64,000 nt of DNA from Riptortus pedestris (lineage: Eukaryota; Arthropoda; Insecta; Hemiptera; Alydidae): the NCBI GenBank assembly GCA_019009955.1, contig CM032231.1, forward strand, positions 106,769,001-106,833,000, read 5' to 3'. This document shows positions 24,180-37,712 of this stretch, piece by piece (within the stretch, counting starts at the first letter, position 1; each line of letters starts with the position of its first letter). The position numbers and the translations under genes are program-made. The notes beneath the pieces were generated by a model. It was given only the letters and a program-made list of their open reading frames with translations, did not search any database and was not told where the DNA came from.

Positions 24180-24565
24180 AAAAAGTGACTTTAAAAGGAA
24201 ATTACATTTACTGACAGACTGCATCCAACGAAAAAACCTTCACATACCCCACGATGTGACAGAACTATTAACTGACAACAGCCAATATATTTCACAAATA
24301 CTAACATATCTAAAACACATCAACATTTACGAAAACATATAAAACAAAATAGAATAAGTCTACAGCATACCTAAAAAGATTTAAAAGGGTGAACTTTTAT
24401 TATATTCTTTAGACATAGCACGGATATGAGAAAGAATCCGATATTAAAGAAATATTTTCCATAGTATAAAAGTACAAAAAAGGTAAGCACATGAAGGAGT
24501 AAATATATCATCCTAATAATGCCAACCATCATCGCTGTGGGGCACAAAAACTAAATAAATAATAT
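24180..24565 (+). pseudogene. LINE relic: ORF2 C-terminus and 3' end
   Basis: The frame reads TDCIQRKNLHIPHDVTELLT and DNSQYISQILTYLKHINIYE before TAA. It aligns with the C-terminus of the LINE relic at 7.9 kb (TELL..xSQYI..xLxYLKHxNI). Short 3' UTR, tail-like AAATAAATAAT. The rest of the element is absent. Another LINE-type 3' tail (AATCGCC ... TATAAATAAATAAAA) lies at about 24768-24815. Confidence 0.6.
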
Positions 24566-24839
24566 AAATGTACTTGTATATAGGAATAACATTATTTTTT
24601 TATTACAACCATTTTAAATTGTTGTCTTTATTACTAGTCTAATGTTTATTAATTGTCTTTATTACTAGTATTTAATGATTATTTATTGTATTTAATTTTT
24701 ATTTCTTGTTTCAGTTTTTGTTATTTTTCTATAATTTTTTTTTCATTTAACATTGTGAAACATTGAGCCAAATCGCCAAGATGCGGCTGCTCCTATATAA
24801 ATAAATAAAAAAAAAACATTTGAAAGAAAATGGCCTATA

Positions 24840-25084
24840 TATAATTTTCAGTTCCTCATCATAATAAGTGAGATATTTTGAATTTTCGATATCCCTTTCC
24901 TCTAAACCTCTCCTCTACCTGGTCCGATTTCAGCCATGAACTATGTTAATCTTTAATTTTACATATCATCGTGACCTAAAGCCTACGTTTTCTAGTAGCA
25001 ACCATCGTGTCTTAATGTGTTTAAATATTGATACTGGTAACGATCAAATACAAATTTCGACGGCTAGAGCATTAGGAGGTTAAA

Positions 25085-25140
<56 letters not shown>

Positions 25141-25145
25141 AACGC
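24840..25145 (-). repeat. hpTA repeat, partial reverse copy with (TA)n
   Basis: Internal unit (GAGATATTTTGAATTTTCGA, CTGGTCCGATTTCAGCC, GGTAACGATCAAATACAAAT, GCTAGAGCATTAG) followed by (TA)n at 25085-25132. Both termini are missing. A worn trace of the hairpin end lies at 23970-24000. Confidence 0.7.
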
Positions 25146-25394
25146 TTATAGGGTTAATTATTATTTTTATTATTAATATTTAATTAGAAATCCCGGCTGG
25201 CTAGCATGAACTCTTCAGGGCCATTATTGCACCGAAAGCGATATGAGTACCCGACGATTTCTATATGGCAAATAATCTCTGGATATATTTCCTTACAAGA
25301 TTTTTTTGTTTTTGAACTTAAAGTTTTGTTTTTGTTTATTTATTTTATTTGTTGTTTTGTGTTTATTGTTGTTTTTCGTTGTTTTGTTATTTGA

Positions 25395-25510
25395 TTCCGT
25401 TCTATTATTTAGTTGAGTTCTATTTAGTTGCGTTCCGTTATTTAGTTGTGTTTTGTTATATTGATGCGTTCTGTTATTTAGTCGAGTTTTGTTATTTGTT
25501 TGCGTTCTTA
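25395..25510 (+). repeat. Degenerate 18-bp tandem repeat
   Basis: About six units resembling TTCTGTTATTTAGTTGCG, each slightly different, in a T-rich strand. Immediately 3', at about 25595-25645, is a LINE-like 3' tail (AATATCGCCTCGCTGCG ... AAATAAATAAATAAAA), so the array may be part of a LINE 3' region. Confidence 0.6.
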
Positions 25511-26363
25511 GTTTGTATTATTTAATTTTTTCTTGTTTCTATTTTCATTTTTGTATTTTGTTTATATAAATTGTTTTTTTTTGTTTTTTTAAGAGCAATA
25601 TCGCCTCGCTGCGAACGATCCAAAATAAAATAAATAAATAAAACCAATTTAATTTGCAAAAGATATTCCTTACAATTCTAGAAACTCCTTTGTAAACCAT
25701 AAATTTTTCCTTTTTTGAGCTCATTTGGTTTAAATGGCACATTAGAAAAAACATGTGGGGTGGCAGCTTACGTATAAGCCACCATCAAACATTGTGATCA
25801 AATAGATCAAATCTTAATGATTACCTAGATTAGAGAAACACACGCGCTTGCGCTACGCTAACCCTCGAAAACGTACATATAGGTAACCATCATTAAAGTT
25901 TATCACCTTAGCTCATCTTAAAGTGCTGTAAATAATGCTTTCTTTGGGGGAAAATTGAGAGGAAGTGGATAATACAGAGACACCTGATACCTCAATAATG
26001 AAGGTATTGAAGCCTGTTAAGTCCAATTTATATTTACTGCTTCCAATTATTTTATAATTAGGAGTTGGCTCATCTTGTTATCCTCATCTCCATCACAATT
26101 TCTAATCTATTCTCCTTCATCTTTTATAAATTAGCGTGTAATTTAATTATTTAATTGCCTCTTGTTGTTTAACTTTTTTTTCTACAGATACTAGTATAAT
26201 GATAAATTACTCCCTTTTCAAATTCTGAGCGATTTAATTTTTCCAAAGTATCTTGAAAAAATTTAATTCAGTGTTAGGAATATATTGTTAAAGAAACCTA
26301 CAAATTATTTATTGTTGTCAATGCATGACTTTTTTTTTTTACACTGTTAGCTAATGTAATCAG

Positions 26364-26765
26364 GCTTCTACTAGATTGATGTTATTGGATTATACTATAA
26401 TGTTCTATAGCTTCTACTAGATTGATATTATTGGATGTTCTACAGCTTCTACTAGATTGATATTATTGGATTATACTATAATGTTCTATAGCTTCTACTT
26501 GATTGATATTATTGGATTATACTATAATGTTCTATAGCTTCTACTAGATTGATATTATTGGATGTTCTACAGCTTCTACTAGATTGATATTATTGGATGT
26601 TCTACAGCTTCTACTAGATTGATATTATTGGATTATACTATAGTTTTCTATAGCTTCTACTAGATTGATATTATTGGATGTTCTACAGCTTCTACTAGAT
26701 TGATATTATTGGATGTTCTACAGCTTCTACTAGATTGATATTATTGGATTATACTATAATGTTAT
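26364..26765 (+). repeat. Minisatellite with interspersed 46-bp and 35-bp units
   Basis: Ten units, each starting GCTTCTACTAGATTGATATT. Long units continue ATTGGATTATACTATAATG and then TTCTATA; short units continue ATTGGATGTTCTACA. The order is long, short, long, long, short, short, long, short, short, long. Units of a type are nearly identical, so the array expanded or homogenised recently. A (CA)n microsatellite follows at 26803-26838. Confidence 0.92.
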
Positions 26766-26803
26766 TTTTAGAAATATATGCCTGCCACACATAATCAATA
26801 CAT

Positions 26804-26839
<36 letters not shown>

Positions 26840-26845
<6 letters not shown>

Positions 26846-29690
26846 TGTCTGTATGTATTTATAGTAGTACAAAATATTGGTCTGTGACTGATGAACAATT
26901 TTCGGAATTTACCAGAGCTTTCTGGAGCGTTTGATATAGTGAAAATAAAAACTTGTTATAGAGAATTACATAAAATTGTTAATTTTTAGACTTTTCTCTG
27001 TATCTTTATAATAAATGGCTATATGTTATAATAGTAAATTCAGTCATCTGACGAAATGTATTGATTGTCAGATGTAAATGTATTAAATTATTATTACTGT
27101 AACAATCCTTCGTTGAATTTCATATAGTGTACTATAATGTTGGACTCTTCCACTGCCATTTGTTATTAAGTTCAAGAGAAATGAAATGATAATCTATTAT
27201 TCTGGTTCAGTGTGCCGTGCGTAAGGAAATATGTTTTCCGAAAGGTAGGGGCAAACCTCCACTTGCCTTATTATAACCGACGTATTCATTTATATAATAA
27301 TTTTTATTCGACATCAGTAACTTAAAAAGATACGGATAATGAATTATCTGTTATCCGAAATAAGCAGAAACTTCCTATTATTCGTTATTATTGTTTTTCT
27401 TTCATCGAAACACATGATGTTTATGAATATCACATATGGCACATATAAAGTAAAACATCTGGTATAAAATTAATAAACAATGATGAAATGACACTTCCTG
27501 TCTGCCGAGAGATTAACAAAAAATATCTATTAATTAATGTGTTTATCGGACTGATGAATGTTTTATTTGGCGCATTAAAATTTTATCCATATAGAATGAA
27601 AAACTATTTAGACACCTCATTTAAGATAAAAGACCATGGATAACAGAAATGATTTGTCAATATTTTCTAATAACGGATGTCTGAAATTCATTGATAATAA
27701 TTGAAAAATGACCTCGTTTATCCGACATCCGTTATCATAAATAATTATTAAACTCTTAATACAAAAACTTCAGGAAGTGAATATTATTGTAGAATTAGGA
27801 AATTTCTCGTGAGGGTATCTTTCGAGAGTTTTTGGAATGGAATTAGTTTTTCTGTATGACCTCCTGAGTGTGCATTTTGCTGAATTGGTGAACAGAAATA
27901 ATTTGTCCGATGAAGACCGTCACAGAAGTCACTATTGAAAGCGTTTATTAGTTCTGGCAGATGTTACATTGGAAGCAGTATTTCATAAAAGTGTATAATA
28001 ACTGTCCTTCAAAACTGTTTCGTTTAGCTATAGAGACGCTTTATTATTCTGTGGCAATTTTGCTAATTTGTTTCATTAAATGTGTTAATTAGCGTGTAAT
28101 ATTATTTAAATTGTACACCAATTTGCTGTCACGGTCTGACTTTAGGTCATGCCAATAAACTAACGAAGAAGAAGGGGACGAAAGAATATTAGCTTCATTT
28201 GCCAACAGAGATCGCTTTGAAGATACGGGCGCCTTGAAGCCTCAAAGGGGCAAACTGCCCGTGAAGTTTAGTAGTCTTCTAGATAATTGTCTTCAGGATG
28301 CAGGTTATAATTGTTTTGACTCGCTATTGGCTTCGTGCCATTACCTGTGTCCAATACTAATTTAAAACTAGCATAACAATGTATTTATTTACTTATTCCT
28401 TTGTAAGCTCATAGTATACCTTACATTTTGTCTCCATCGCATTTTCTAATTTTGTTAATAATTTCGAACAGTTTCAGTTCGCGGGGATTTCAGTCTGTGT
28501 TTTCTTTATTACTTAAAGGCACAGCGGATATTTAGAACAGTTAATTATCTTCATAAAGGCCTGATACTCAAAGATGTATTTTTATAACAACGGGAAATAA
28601 AGTTATGTTTGACTAAACAATTTGTATTTTATACAGTACTGACAAGTGGAGTAATTTTGTTTACTTTTCAGTGTAGTAATATCTGATAAAAAATACTTAT
28701 TTCTAGTTTACTCGAGCTTTGGTTTTTGTTCTAGTTTCCAAATATAAAATATCATATAACTACCTTAAAATTAGTCTAAGCTTGTACCAGAGAACAAATT
28801 CCTCTAAAGAGATTTTATTCTAGACATAATTATTATTATATCTATATTTTTTCAAAATATAAATAGTTTAAATTAACATTTACTTTGTACAATAAAGGGG
28901 GTTTCGGGCGGGTTATCTAAAAATGGCTATTCTTTGCTAACGCCATTGTTATTATGGATTTCATTTAGTGTGGCCGTCTCTAAATAAGTGGTCATGCGAA
29001 TTAGTTGCTTTAAAAGCCTTAGTAGAAGTAGATATAAGTCACTAATAATATATTGCTTTGCTTTTCGTTTAAAATATCTTTAAGTTATTATGTTTCGTAA
29101 TCAGCAGGTTTTAATTTACTGAGAATATATTTCGAAGTAAAATGGACTACTAATTCAAATCAAATTTACTTCACCTTTTTAACATGAATGTCATCTTTTT
29201 CCTATTAGGCATTGCTGAGATACTCCTCAATTAATTATTTGGGAAAATAAAATAAATTAAGACAAATTTTATATCTTTATTCATTTTTATTTTATGATTG
29301 AGTAAAATTTTTACACATTCCTATTTTTTTTTGTAATTGCATATGACGGATTACCTTGAACATACTTGTAATCATAATTCGTTTAATACCTTTAAATATA
29401 AATTTTCTTGTTACATTTTATTGTATAACACGCCTTTTTTTATGAATTTTAGATTCAACATTACTAAGTGTATTGATTTACTTGTAATTCCAAGTTGTAG
29501 TTTGAAATTTGCCCAATTTTCGTCAATTATTTTGAATAATAAATTCAAGTTCAATTGCATTGAAAGAAACAGCATTTATTTAATATAAAAAGCATTTATT
29601 TCAATATCTGTTCTCCTTCATTTATGAACGTTTCATCAGCTTATTTTATTCCCTTATTGATGGAATAATAAGGACCCTTTCCAGAAACAA
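26840..29690. other. AT-rich stretch without recognised genes
   Basis: No coding signal. A slightly GC-richer patch lies at about 28165-28330. A worn SINE family 1 trace is at about 28872-28990 (TTAACATTTACTTTGTACAA, GGGCGGGTTATCTA). Confidence 0.45.
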
Positions 29691-29707
29691 ACGCACAAAC
29701 AAACAAG

Positions 29708-29744
<37 letters not shown>

Positions 29745-29784
29745 ACACATATACACAGACACACACACAGACACACACACATAC

Positions 29785-29860
<76 letters not shown>
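29708..29860 (+). repeat. Compound (CA)n/(CATA)n/(TA)n microsatellite
   Basis: Runs of AC (about 29708-29740), ACAGAC variants, ATAC (about 29782-29797), then pure TA to 29858. Pure dinucleotide runs of this length are hypermutable. Confidence 0.95.
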
Positions 29861-29861
<1 letters not shown>

Positions 29862-30094
29862 TACGTGTGTGTAGTATTTCCAGGCTACACCTGGTAATTG
29901 ATCTCGAGGGCCAAAAGGACATACAGTGGTTTCCGATTGGCTTCTACATCAGACCATTCAGCAATGAAGACATCATGAGGAAAATTCCATTCACACCAGG
30001 AAAAGCATTAGTGGAGAAATTTCCACTAAAGGCCAGAGTTGTTAGACTGCCATCCCTCCGTACCCTGTACCCTGCATAAGTATTAGTCAGTATG

Positions 30095-30101
30095 AGTATG
30101 A

Positions 30102-30136
<35 letters not shown>

Positions 30137-30602
30137 CTGTTAACGCTCTAGCGGTCGCAATTTTGATTTGATCGTTACCAAACTCGGAATTTAATTGTTT
30201 TATGTAAAAAGGAAGATCAAGTTCGTTAATGGCTCAAATCGGACCAGTGAGGGTTTAGAGGGGGAATTTTTGAAAATTCAAAATATCTCCGTTATTATGC
30301 GTCGGATCGAAAAAGTGTATAGAATGAATGTTATTGCAAATTAAATTTACTATAAATATTGGTCTATACGTTTATTCTGTATCTTGAATATTATCCGAGA
30401 TATTTGCATTTGTATTCTGCGTGTGGTCGGCAGGTGTCGTTTATGTTCGGACTTTCCGCCGAGAGCTCTGGCTATTCATCCCTCGTGAATAGGTTTAGAG
30501 GTTTCTTACTACTACAGCTGTTATTAGGGAGATTTCTCTATTGTAAAACTTCACGTAGGAAATCTGCTTAGTTTACGCAGCCCCTGCGTGACGGACTTTT
30601 TT
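30095..30602 (+). repeat. hpTA repeat, forward copy starting at its TA array
   Basis: (TA)n at about 30105-30133, then CTGTTAACGCTCTAGCGGTC, one internal unit, AGATTTCTCTATTGTAAAAC, TCACGTAGGAAATCTGCTTA and the hairpin ACGCAGCCCCTGCGT with GACGGACTTTT. Everything left of the TA array is missing; another (CA)/(TA) microsatellite 250 bp upstream may mark a recombination between arrays. Confidence 0.88.
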
Positions 30603-30649
30603 AATGAAACAGACGAGTCAAAGAGTAGTATGAAACAACGTAAATAAAT

Positions 30650-30881
30650 AAATATTTATTTATTAGCGTCCACCTTGTGCTACTAAGGCTAGTTAGGACA
30701 GGTTATCTATAGGTTACTGCCTTATTCTAACCACACTTTTCTATTCTGGGTGGGCCTAAGGATTTTATTTAATGAGTTCGTCAATAAATAAATTCCTATT
30801 CTCTAGGTGGGAATCGAACTTGCCACTCTAGGATTACCACGTGTCCAACGTATTAACTCACAAAGCTACTGAGCCCCACAT
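30650..30881 (-). mobile_element. tRNA-derived SINE (family 1), full-length
   Basis: Minus-strand reading: head GGGGCTCAGTAGCTTTGTGA (A-box region), B box AAGTTCGATTCCCACC, body AATAGGAATTTATTTATTGA and CCTTAGGCCCACCCAGAATA, CCTGTCCTAACTAGCC, and end AGGTGGACGCTAATAAATAA. This is the clearest tRNA-like head of the family in the window. Confidence 0.82.
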
Positions 30882-31380
30882 AAATAAATCATTGAATATG
30901 CATTTGACGACTTTTGGACTTTTACAGGATATAATATTGTTAGATTTGAAGCTTTATAGGCACATAAAGGATTATAGGCAATTTAGGATTGTAGAAGTTA
31001 GGCTTACAACAATTATTTATAGAATTTAGGAATCATAAGTATCTTTTAGAGGAAAAAAAACAAGATACTGCTCTTGGTATTTGCCTTACTGGCCACGTCT
31101 GTAATCGTAGAACTCTTGAGCATTATAAATATATGCAGTCCAATGCATTACAGTCGTCATTTCCTAGAATATATCCAGTAATAAAGATATTTGGAAGGAT
31201 GTAGGGAACTGAACTCCAGGCCAGAAGGATTAGACAGTTATTTTTACATAGACTGTATCCAACACGAATTGACTTGGGATTTGTAGCTTGAGTATGAAAA
31301 TTAAAACCACATTTATAATGGCAACATGGCTGATATAAGCTAAATGGGATGGAAACAGAGTTGGGCTCTTAAAAAAAAAT

Positions 31381-32228
31381 GGACCGTCACGCAGAAGCTG
31401 CGTAAACCAACAGATTTCCCATATGATGGTATAACATGCTTGTGACATCATCTCGCCACATATTGTCTATGGGGGCGGGGGAGGGTTATTGAAGGCAGGA
31501 AACATGAAAGTTCGAACAGCGTGCGTCATACTTGAGTTAAGAAAAAAACTCATAGTACTACAAATGTTGAACATCAATAGTTTAACAAGATAGGCTCTAA
31601 AAAGTTTGTCAATACAATTCATAATAACGGAGATATATTGAATTTTTTAAACCCCCAATATTCCAGATCCAATTTCTGCCAATACAAAATATGGTCTTTA
31701 GAGTTGACTGAAACGATTAAACAACGAGTCTGGTATGAATGAAATAAACATTTTCGAATAAAGGACGAAAAATCTTGAACACGTCAGCACATTTGCATGT
31801 ACCTCAGAAAATAAAATACCAATAAGAACCATATTTGTTGTTTAATCTTGGAATGAATTAGTTCATGATATAACAGCTTATTGTTAATACGAGTAGGAAT
31901 GGGGGTTTACTGATGGCCGAAAACTAAAATATGGAAATATATTGGTTAAAATTCAATATAGAGAAAAATTCACATAACAATATTTATAGATACTTTTATT
32001 TTAAATAAGATTTATTCTATATCCTTTTTTGGATACGAGCCATAATAACGGAGATATTGTAAATATTTGAAATTCCCCCTCTAAATCCCCCCTCTCACTT
32101 GTCGTATTTCAGCCAGAAACGAACTTGATCTTTAATATTACATAAAACGTTTAAATATCGAATTTGGTAACGATTAATCATAAATTGCGACAGTTAAAAA
32201 AAAATCCGGGAAATCCACTAAAAAAAAA
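31381..32228 (-). repeat. hpTA repeat, reverse copy with two internal units
   Basis: Starts GGACCGTCACGCAGAAGCTG (hairpin loop AAG). It has unit 2 (31600-31790) and unit 1 (31990-32190) in tandem, each with an ATAACGGAGATAT motif, and a worn end GGGAAATCCACTAAAA. No TA array. Confidence 0.8.
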
Positions 32229-32399
32229 CCTAAAAAATATTTTCCAACAACTCTGTATGATGACGGGAAGCAGCGGAAGGGTAACTATTTGACTACCGCT
32301 GGTTTATAAATGGTTTTCTTTCAAATCAATTAACCAAACTAAATAGGCACATATAAGAGTAATTTGACTATTTAGTTTAAATCTATTTATAAACTCTCC

Positions 32400-32960
32400 T
32401 CTAATACAAATAAATAGCACACTGCTATTTGGAACCCACGTCCTCGTGCCAGCGTGAAGAAAAGTCGCCCTAATGAGCGTCGGTTATTTCAGTTTTATAA
32501 TTTTCACTAATTGGGACGGAAGTCATTAGGGCACATAAAGCAAATGGTGCCCGCTGGTTCTAAATTGATAATGATTAGCCACAGAAAGATGATCCAGGTG
32601 AAAGGAGGTCTTTGTGCCTGCCGCGACCTCTAGCGGCCCCTACTAGCAACTATATATAACGAGTGAGTTAAGATGAAAGCGGAGGATATTTAATTAGTGC
32701 GGGTCTCTTGGTGGAGTTTGGGTGATAAATTTGTTGTCTATTTGTCGTTCTCGTTATTGGCCACGGTCGGTGGACAGCTTTACAGCTCTGGATTCCCGCC
32801 AAAACGTGTCGGTGTAGTGTCACTACCATATGGTCCAGAGGCAAATAACTCCTCCTGTCTATTTTATGTCTGAGATTTATTTTGACTACTCGATGGACTG
32901 GGCTCTACTCTTAGACAAGTAGCTCTTTAAGTGGTCTATTTTCCGTTAGCAGTTTCCATT
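32400..32960. promoter_or_regulatory. GC-richer island, candidate regulatory element
   Basis: Unique sequence with dense TAAT/ATTA sites (CTAATGAGCG, TTAATTAGTG), CCGCGACCTCTAGCGGCC and a TATA-like CAACTATATATAACGAGTG at about 32648. It lies about 1.5 kb beyond the 3' end of the mucin-like gene, too far to be its promoter. No supported frame. Confidence 0.3.
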
Positions 32961-34197
32961 TCGGGAAGCAAACTTGGAAGTCATTTCCCTAGTTTGAAGA
33001 TCTAAACAGTATTTAGAAATAAATTAATATTCCATTTATTGTTGTACTGTAGTGCGGTGCACACTAGTAAGTTGAAAATATCAAAGTCGATCGGTGTTCT
33101 AAAACCACGTCTTAAATTATGATATCTGTATAATTATGACAATAAAATCTTTCTAATTTTCATCAGTGGAAGGGAAGGCAAACATTAGATAATGAATGCC
33201 TCCATTAGACTTAGATACGTAAACTATATATTTGCTTAGTGGAATTTTAGACGAGGTTTACTACACTAACTATAAAATACTTTAGAGAAGTCTTCAGTTA
33301 TCAAAAAACATGTTTTTCTTTTTTACTTCTCGACTCTAAAAAATAGTCAAGAGTCGTAGCTATATGCTACGAATCAAAACAGACTATCCATTTAATAAAA
33401 ATACACTTAAATTACATTAATAATGTATATTTTTCAATGTATTTTTTGATAGTGGGAAATAAGTTTTAGAAAGAACAAGACTAAAAGGCCGAAAATAATA
33501 TTCAGCACTGTCACTGAAGTGATATCGGTATGGTAATCCATCTCAGATTGAATTCTGTATTTCTCTCTAAGTAAGGGTCTGATGTTAACTACGTAACAAC
33601 TATTTTATCAGGGCTTAAATGGTATAGTGATAAAATAGCTCGTTATAGTAGAAACTAAATTAAAAGAGGGGGGGATTAAATGTAGGATGAAAGCATATTT
33701 TTGCTAAGTATAAATCGTTTATAGCTGACCTCTTTTTGGTCTTCTACAACGAATTAGAACTATTTGTGTAGTGGACAATTGCGGAAATACTAAAAAAAAA
33801 GTTATTACTAGCTTAGTTGCTTAATGGAAATACATATAGTGATTATGGAACAGATATGATTTTTATATCTGAATCATGAAATATAAAAGAATTAATGAAG
33901 GAAGAAAATCAAGCACTTAATTAAGCCTAAAACGAGTATAGATATGTAGGTATATACACTGATTAATGAAAGTATTGAATTCTAACTAATAAAAATGTAA
34001 TAACTAATGTAGACTATTGTTGGTTTTTGGATAGTTTTTAGTATTTTTTTAATATTTCTTTAAAATAAATAAATAAAAGAGAAATACCTTATTAATATAT
34101 TCATTATTAAGGAGGCTGTCCAAAAAAAATTGGTTTCTAGCTGTACATCATATTGATCATTCCCTAGGATAATAAATTATTATAGAGAAATTATAAT
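32961..34197. other. AT-rich intergenic DNA 3' of the mucin-like gene
   Basis: Nothing recognised except the probable poly(A) signal (AATAAA, minus strand, 34198-34203) at its right border. Confidence 0.45.
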
Positions 34198-34406
34198 TTT
34201 ATTGTCCAACCATAGTAAGAAAAATCATAAAAAAATGACATGGTAAAGTAATTTAGTACATGCCAAAGATGTTAAATTGAAATACAAGAATTTAATAAAA
34301 CTATAAAATATCACAACATCGAATTCGTGCAACGGACTGTATCTTTCTTATTATATCTTCAGTGTTAATTCATGTATTGGTCAACATGTTCTTTTTGTTC
34401 TTTGAT

Positions 34407-37400
34407 TCATGGTCTAAACCAATAAGCTGGTCGTCCATATTGAAACATTATATTCCAATCTCTGAGGAAGTCTCTGTACGCAGTAACAAATATGTCTTGG
34501 ATTGAATTCGACATAGCGTAGCGACTTGGTTGGAAATTTGGAACTTTCTTTGCGATATTAAATGGATCAATATATGTCGTATATCCGTGGCCGTAGGCGA
34601 AGTTACTGCTTGGTGGTTTTGGAACTTGTAATGTAGGAACATTCCCAAGGTGTGAGGGTCTGGCATACGATAGTTGAGAATGAGAAGAAGAATCAGGATT
34701 TCCTACAGGCCTTTCTCCGGGTAACCTAAAAAATAATGTAATGCTTTCCTTGATTTCTGGTAAGTATTATAAATATTAATATTATGTTTACACAAACCTG
34801 TATTGAATGATGCAGGCTAATAGCTGGTCTCTTGTATAATTACGGGTATGGTTAAGAATTGAATCAAGAATTTCCTCGAAGTTCCCCACAACGCCAACAG
34901 AGTTATCTAGGCCATAGCCACCAAAGTCATTTGAGGTTCTGTTGAATATTCGATGGAGGATATCATCCCCGAGACTGCAGTTGGTAGTAATGTTTGGCAC
35001 TGAAGGTGTTGGAGTGGTTGATGTTGTTGTAGGTCGCGATGTTACAGGGCTGGGGGTTGGAGTTGTGGGGAACCTGGTAGGTGGGGATGGTGGGCGAAAG
35101 GGATTTGTTGGAGTAGGAATTGTAGGTCGCCTGCTTGAAGTTGCCGGAGGAGAGGGATTTGTTGTGGAAGGTGTTGAAGGTAACGCGGTCGTGTTATCTG
35201 GAAGAGTGACATTTGTTGATGGAAGAGCCGTCGTAGAGTAATTGTTTGGAGAAATATTGGGAAATGTAGGCACCCGGATTGTGGTTACTGGCCAAGTGAC
35301 GTTTGTTACTGTAGGCACTGTTGGTTCATGTGGAGAGGTACTAAGTATTGAGGGAGGATTACTTGGCGATGCAGTTGTTTGTAATGTTGTATTGGCTGAT
35401 GAAGGGCTTGATGGTGACGAAGTTGGAGTTGTTGGTGTAGTGGTGGAACCAGCTGGTGGTGAAGTTGTTGGAGTCACTTGAGAAGCGGTAGTATTTGCTG
35501 CTGGAGAGCTACTTGTTATCGTAGGTGGCGTTGTCGCATTTAGAAGGGATACTTGAGTAACTAATGGCACGGTAGAGATTTTTGTGGAAGTGTTGTTTAT
35601 AGAAGTAGGAGTACTGGGTCGTTTGGACACGATTTTCGGAAATATGGTTGCTTGAGATGTAAATGATGTTGGTGTGGATTCGGCACTAATTATGTTCGAA
35701 CGTTGAGCAATGGCATTCTCTAGAGGCCTGTTATTTCTTATATTTAGAGTTATATCGTCAGATGAATCTTCAAAATAATCAATGTAAGACCCTCCTGGAT
35801 GATTTGCAGTTGATGAACATACCTGTCAAATTTAATAAGCGTTAGTAACCAATCTCAATTCTACAAAACAATGTTACGTAAATTGTAATTTAATTAGTCT
35901 ATGTAGGAAAACAAATCATCAACAATTATAAATTTAATTAAAAAACATAATATTAATTTCTTATACTCTTTTGATGTGTAGGTAATACTAAAATATGTTT
36001 ATAAATATAACGGTACGTTATATGAGCACGATGTTAAGGAAACACAATATTTACCCTTTATCGCCCATAATGAATATGCATTCGTGTCTGAACATGGAGT
36101 CCATAATATTTTATTTTGATAACGTGGAAGGGAACAAGCACCGTGATTTCTAGTTGCTTGCTGCATCAGACTAACGAACAATAAAGGTATAAAGGAGAAT
36201 GGAGAGAAATCTTCCAATGAAATCTGCGTTTCACCCCTAAGAAATCTGTATTATCTGAATAATATAGTTTTGTATGAGCTTAAACTACAGCTACATCAAC
36301 TTCCAGTCTTGCCATTCTAACTTGGTAAGAAGAATACCTATTATCTAAAACTAATGAACAATACATTTCAACAATACATAGTTGTCGCTGTTCATTAACG
36401 TCCACTATATGCTACTACACTTAATTTAGAAGTGTTACTTACAGGTTGACAATCTTTTCCAGTTAAAGGCGTTATGATTGTATTTAGTGAGCTCGTCATT
36501 AAAGAAATTCCTAGCACAAACCATAAATTAGTTCAATTAATTAATTTATTCAAAAAGGTTGTTGTGCCATTTACAGTCTCAATGTTTATGAAAACCAGTA
36601 TATAATTTTTTGGTTAATTTTATTTTAAATTCTCAGAAATCTTAGTAAATATTATTATTATTATTATTTATTAACGTCCACTTTTTGCAACTAAGGCTAA
36701 TTGGGACGGGTTATCTAAAGATTATCACCCTTTTCTAGACAGGGTGGGTCTTAGGATGTTATTTAATGAATTTCGTCACTAAATAATTTCCATTACCCAG
36801 GCGAGAATTGAACTCGCCACTCTATGTTTACCATGTGAGATTAAGGTCAACGCATTAACTCACATGGCTAACCTGAGCCCCGAGTAAATACTAAGTGACT
36901 TGTGAAGAAATTAATTTATTTGTAAAACATAATTAAGAATGAAAGGGGGCCAATGTTGTTTAACAAATTGTATGAACTGTCACATTCATTGGAAATATCA
37001 TTCTGTTGAAAAATTATTCTGTTGACAAGAATAGTTCGTGTCGTATATTCGAGACAGCTAAGCACGGGTTTATATCTGACATATGTCAACCCTTCACACT
37101 TATTACAGCTTGGTTTTTTATTATCTCTATTTTCCGAGATCTTGTACCATCTTCAAGAATATGTCAAAGTTATGAAATTTGCATTTTTGGCACGACTATT
37201 AAGTTATGACCACTATAATCATTATTAAAAGAAAATAAGATAAGAATAATAGAAAGTTTCTAGAAAATAAGGCTGGAAAATAGAGCTCCTGAATTTGGTA
37301 TATACCACTTTGATAATGCTTCTTTAGTACGTTTCATTAACTAAGAAAAATTCTAGGCTTAAAGAATTATAGAAATTAGAATTATAAATACTTCTTTTAT

Positions 37401-37672
37401 TTTTTGTTTTACACCTATAAATGCCTTGTAAACAAATTCCTATGTAGCAATATCATTTTAAATATAATAATTATGCTCACCGTGAAAAATTATATTAACC
37501 TTAATTATTATGTGATATAAGTAGGAAGACAATGTCATATTTTTTAAATATATTTTTTTCTGAGCCCAATAAAGAGTTGCAATTTTTATTTTACAGTTAT
37601 AAAACTTCTTTCGTGAGAAGTGAGAGCAAAAATCGTAAAAATTTCTGTTATTATCTATTCTTTTTAACTGAG

Positions 37673-37712
<40 letters not shown>

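Noticed and set aside
29867..30079. 70-codon plus-strand frame between two microsatellites
   Set aside because: Reads plausibly (IDLEGQKDIQWFPIGFYIRP) but is short, isolated and matches nothing I know.
30786..30880. Functional tRNA gene
   Set aside because: A/B-box-like sequences are present, but the cloverleaf does not close, and the head continues into a conserved SINE body seen in several copies.
34942..35481. Two plus-strand Gly/Val-rich frames of 99 and 79 codons
   Set aside because: They are antisense shadows of the Thr/Ser/Pro-rich exon 3 of the mucin-like gene.
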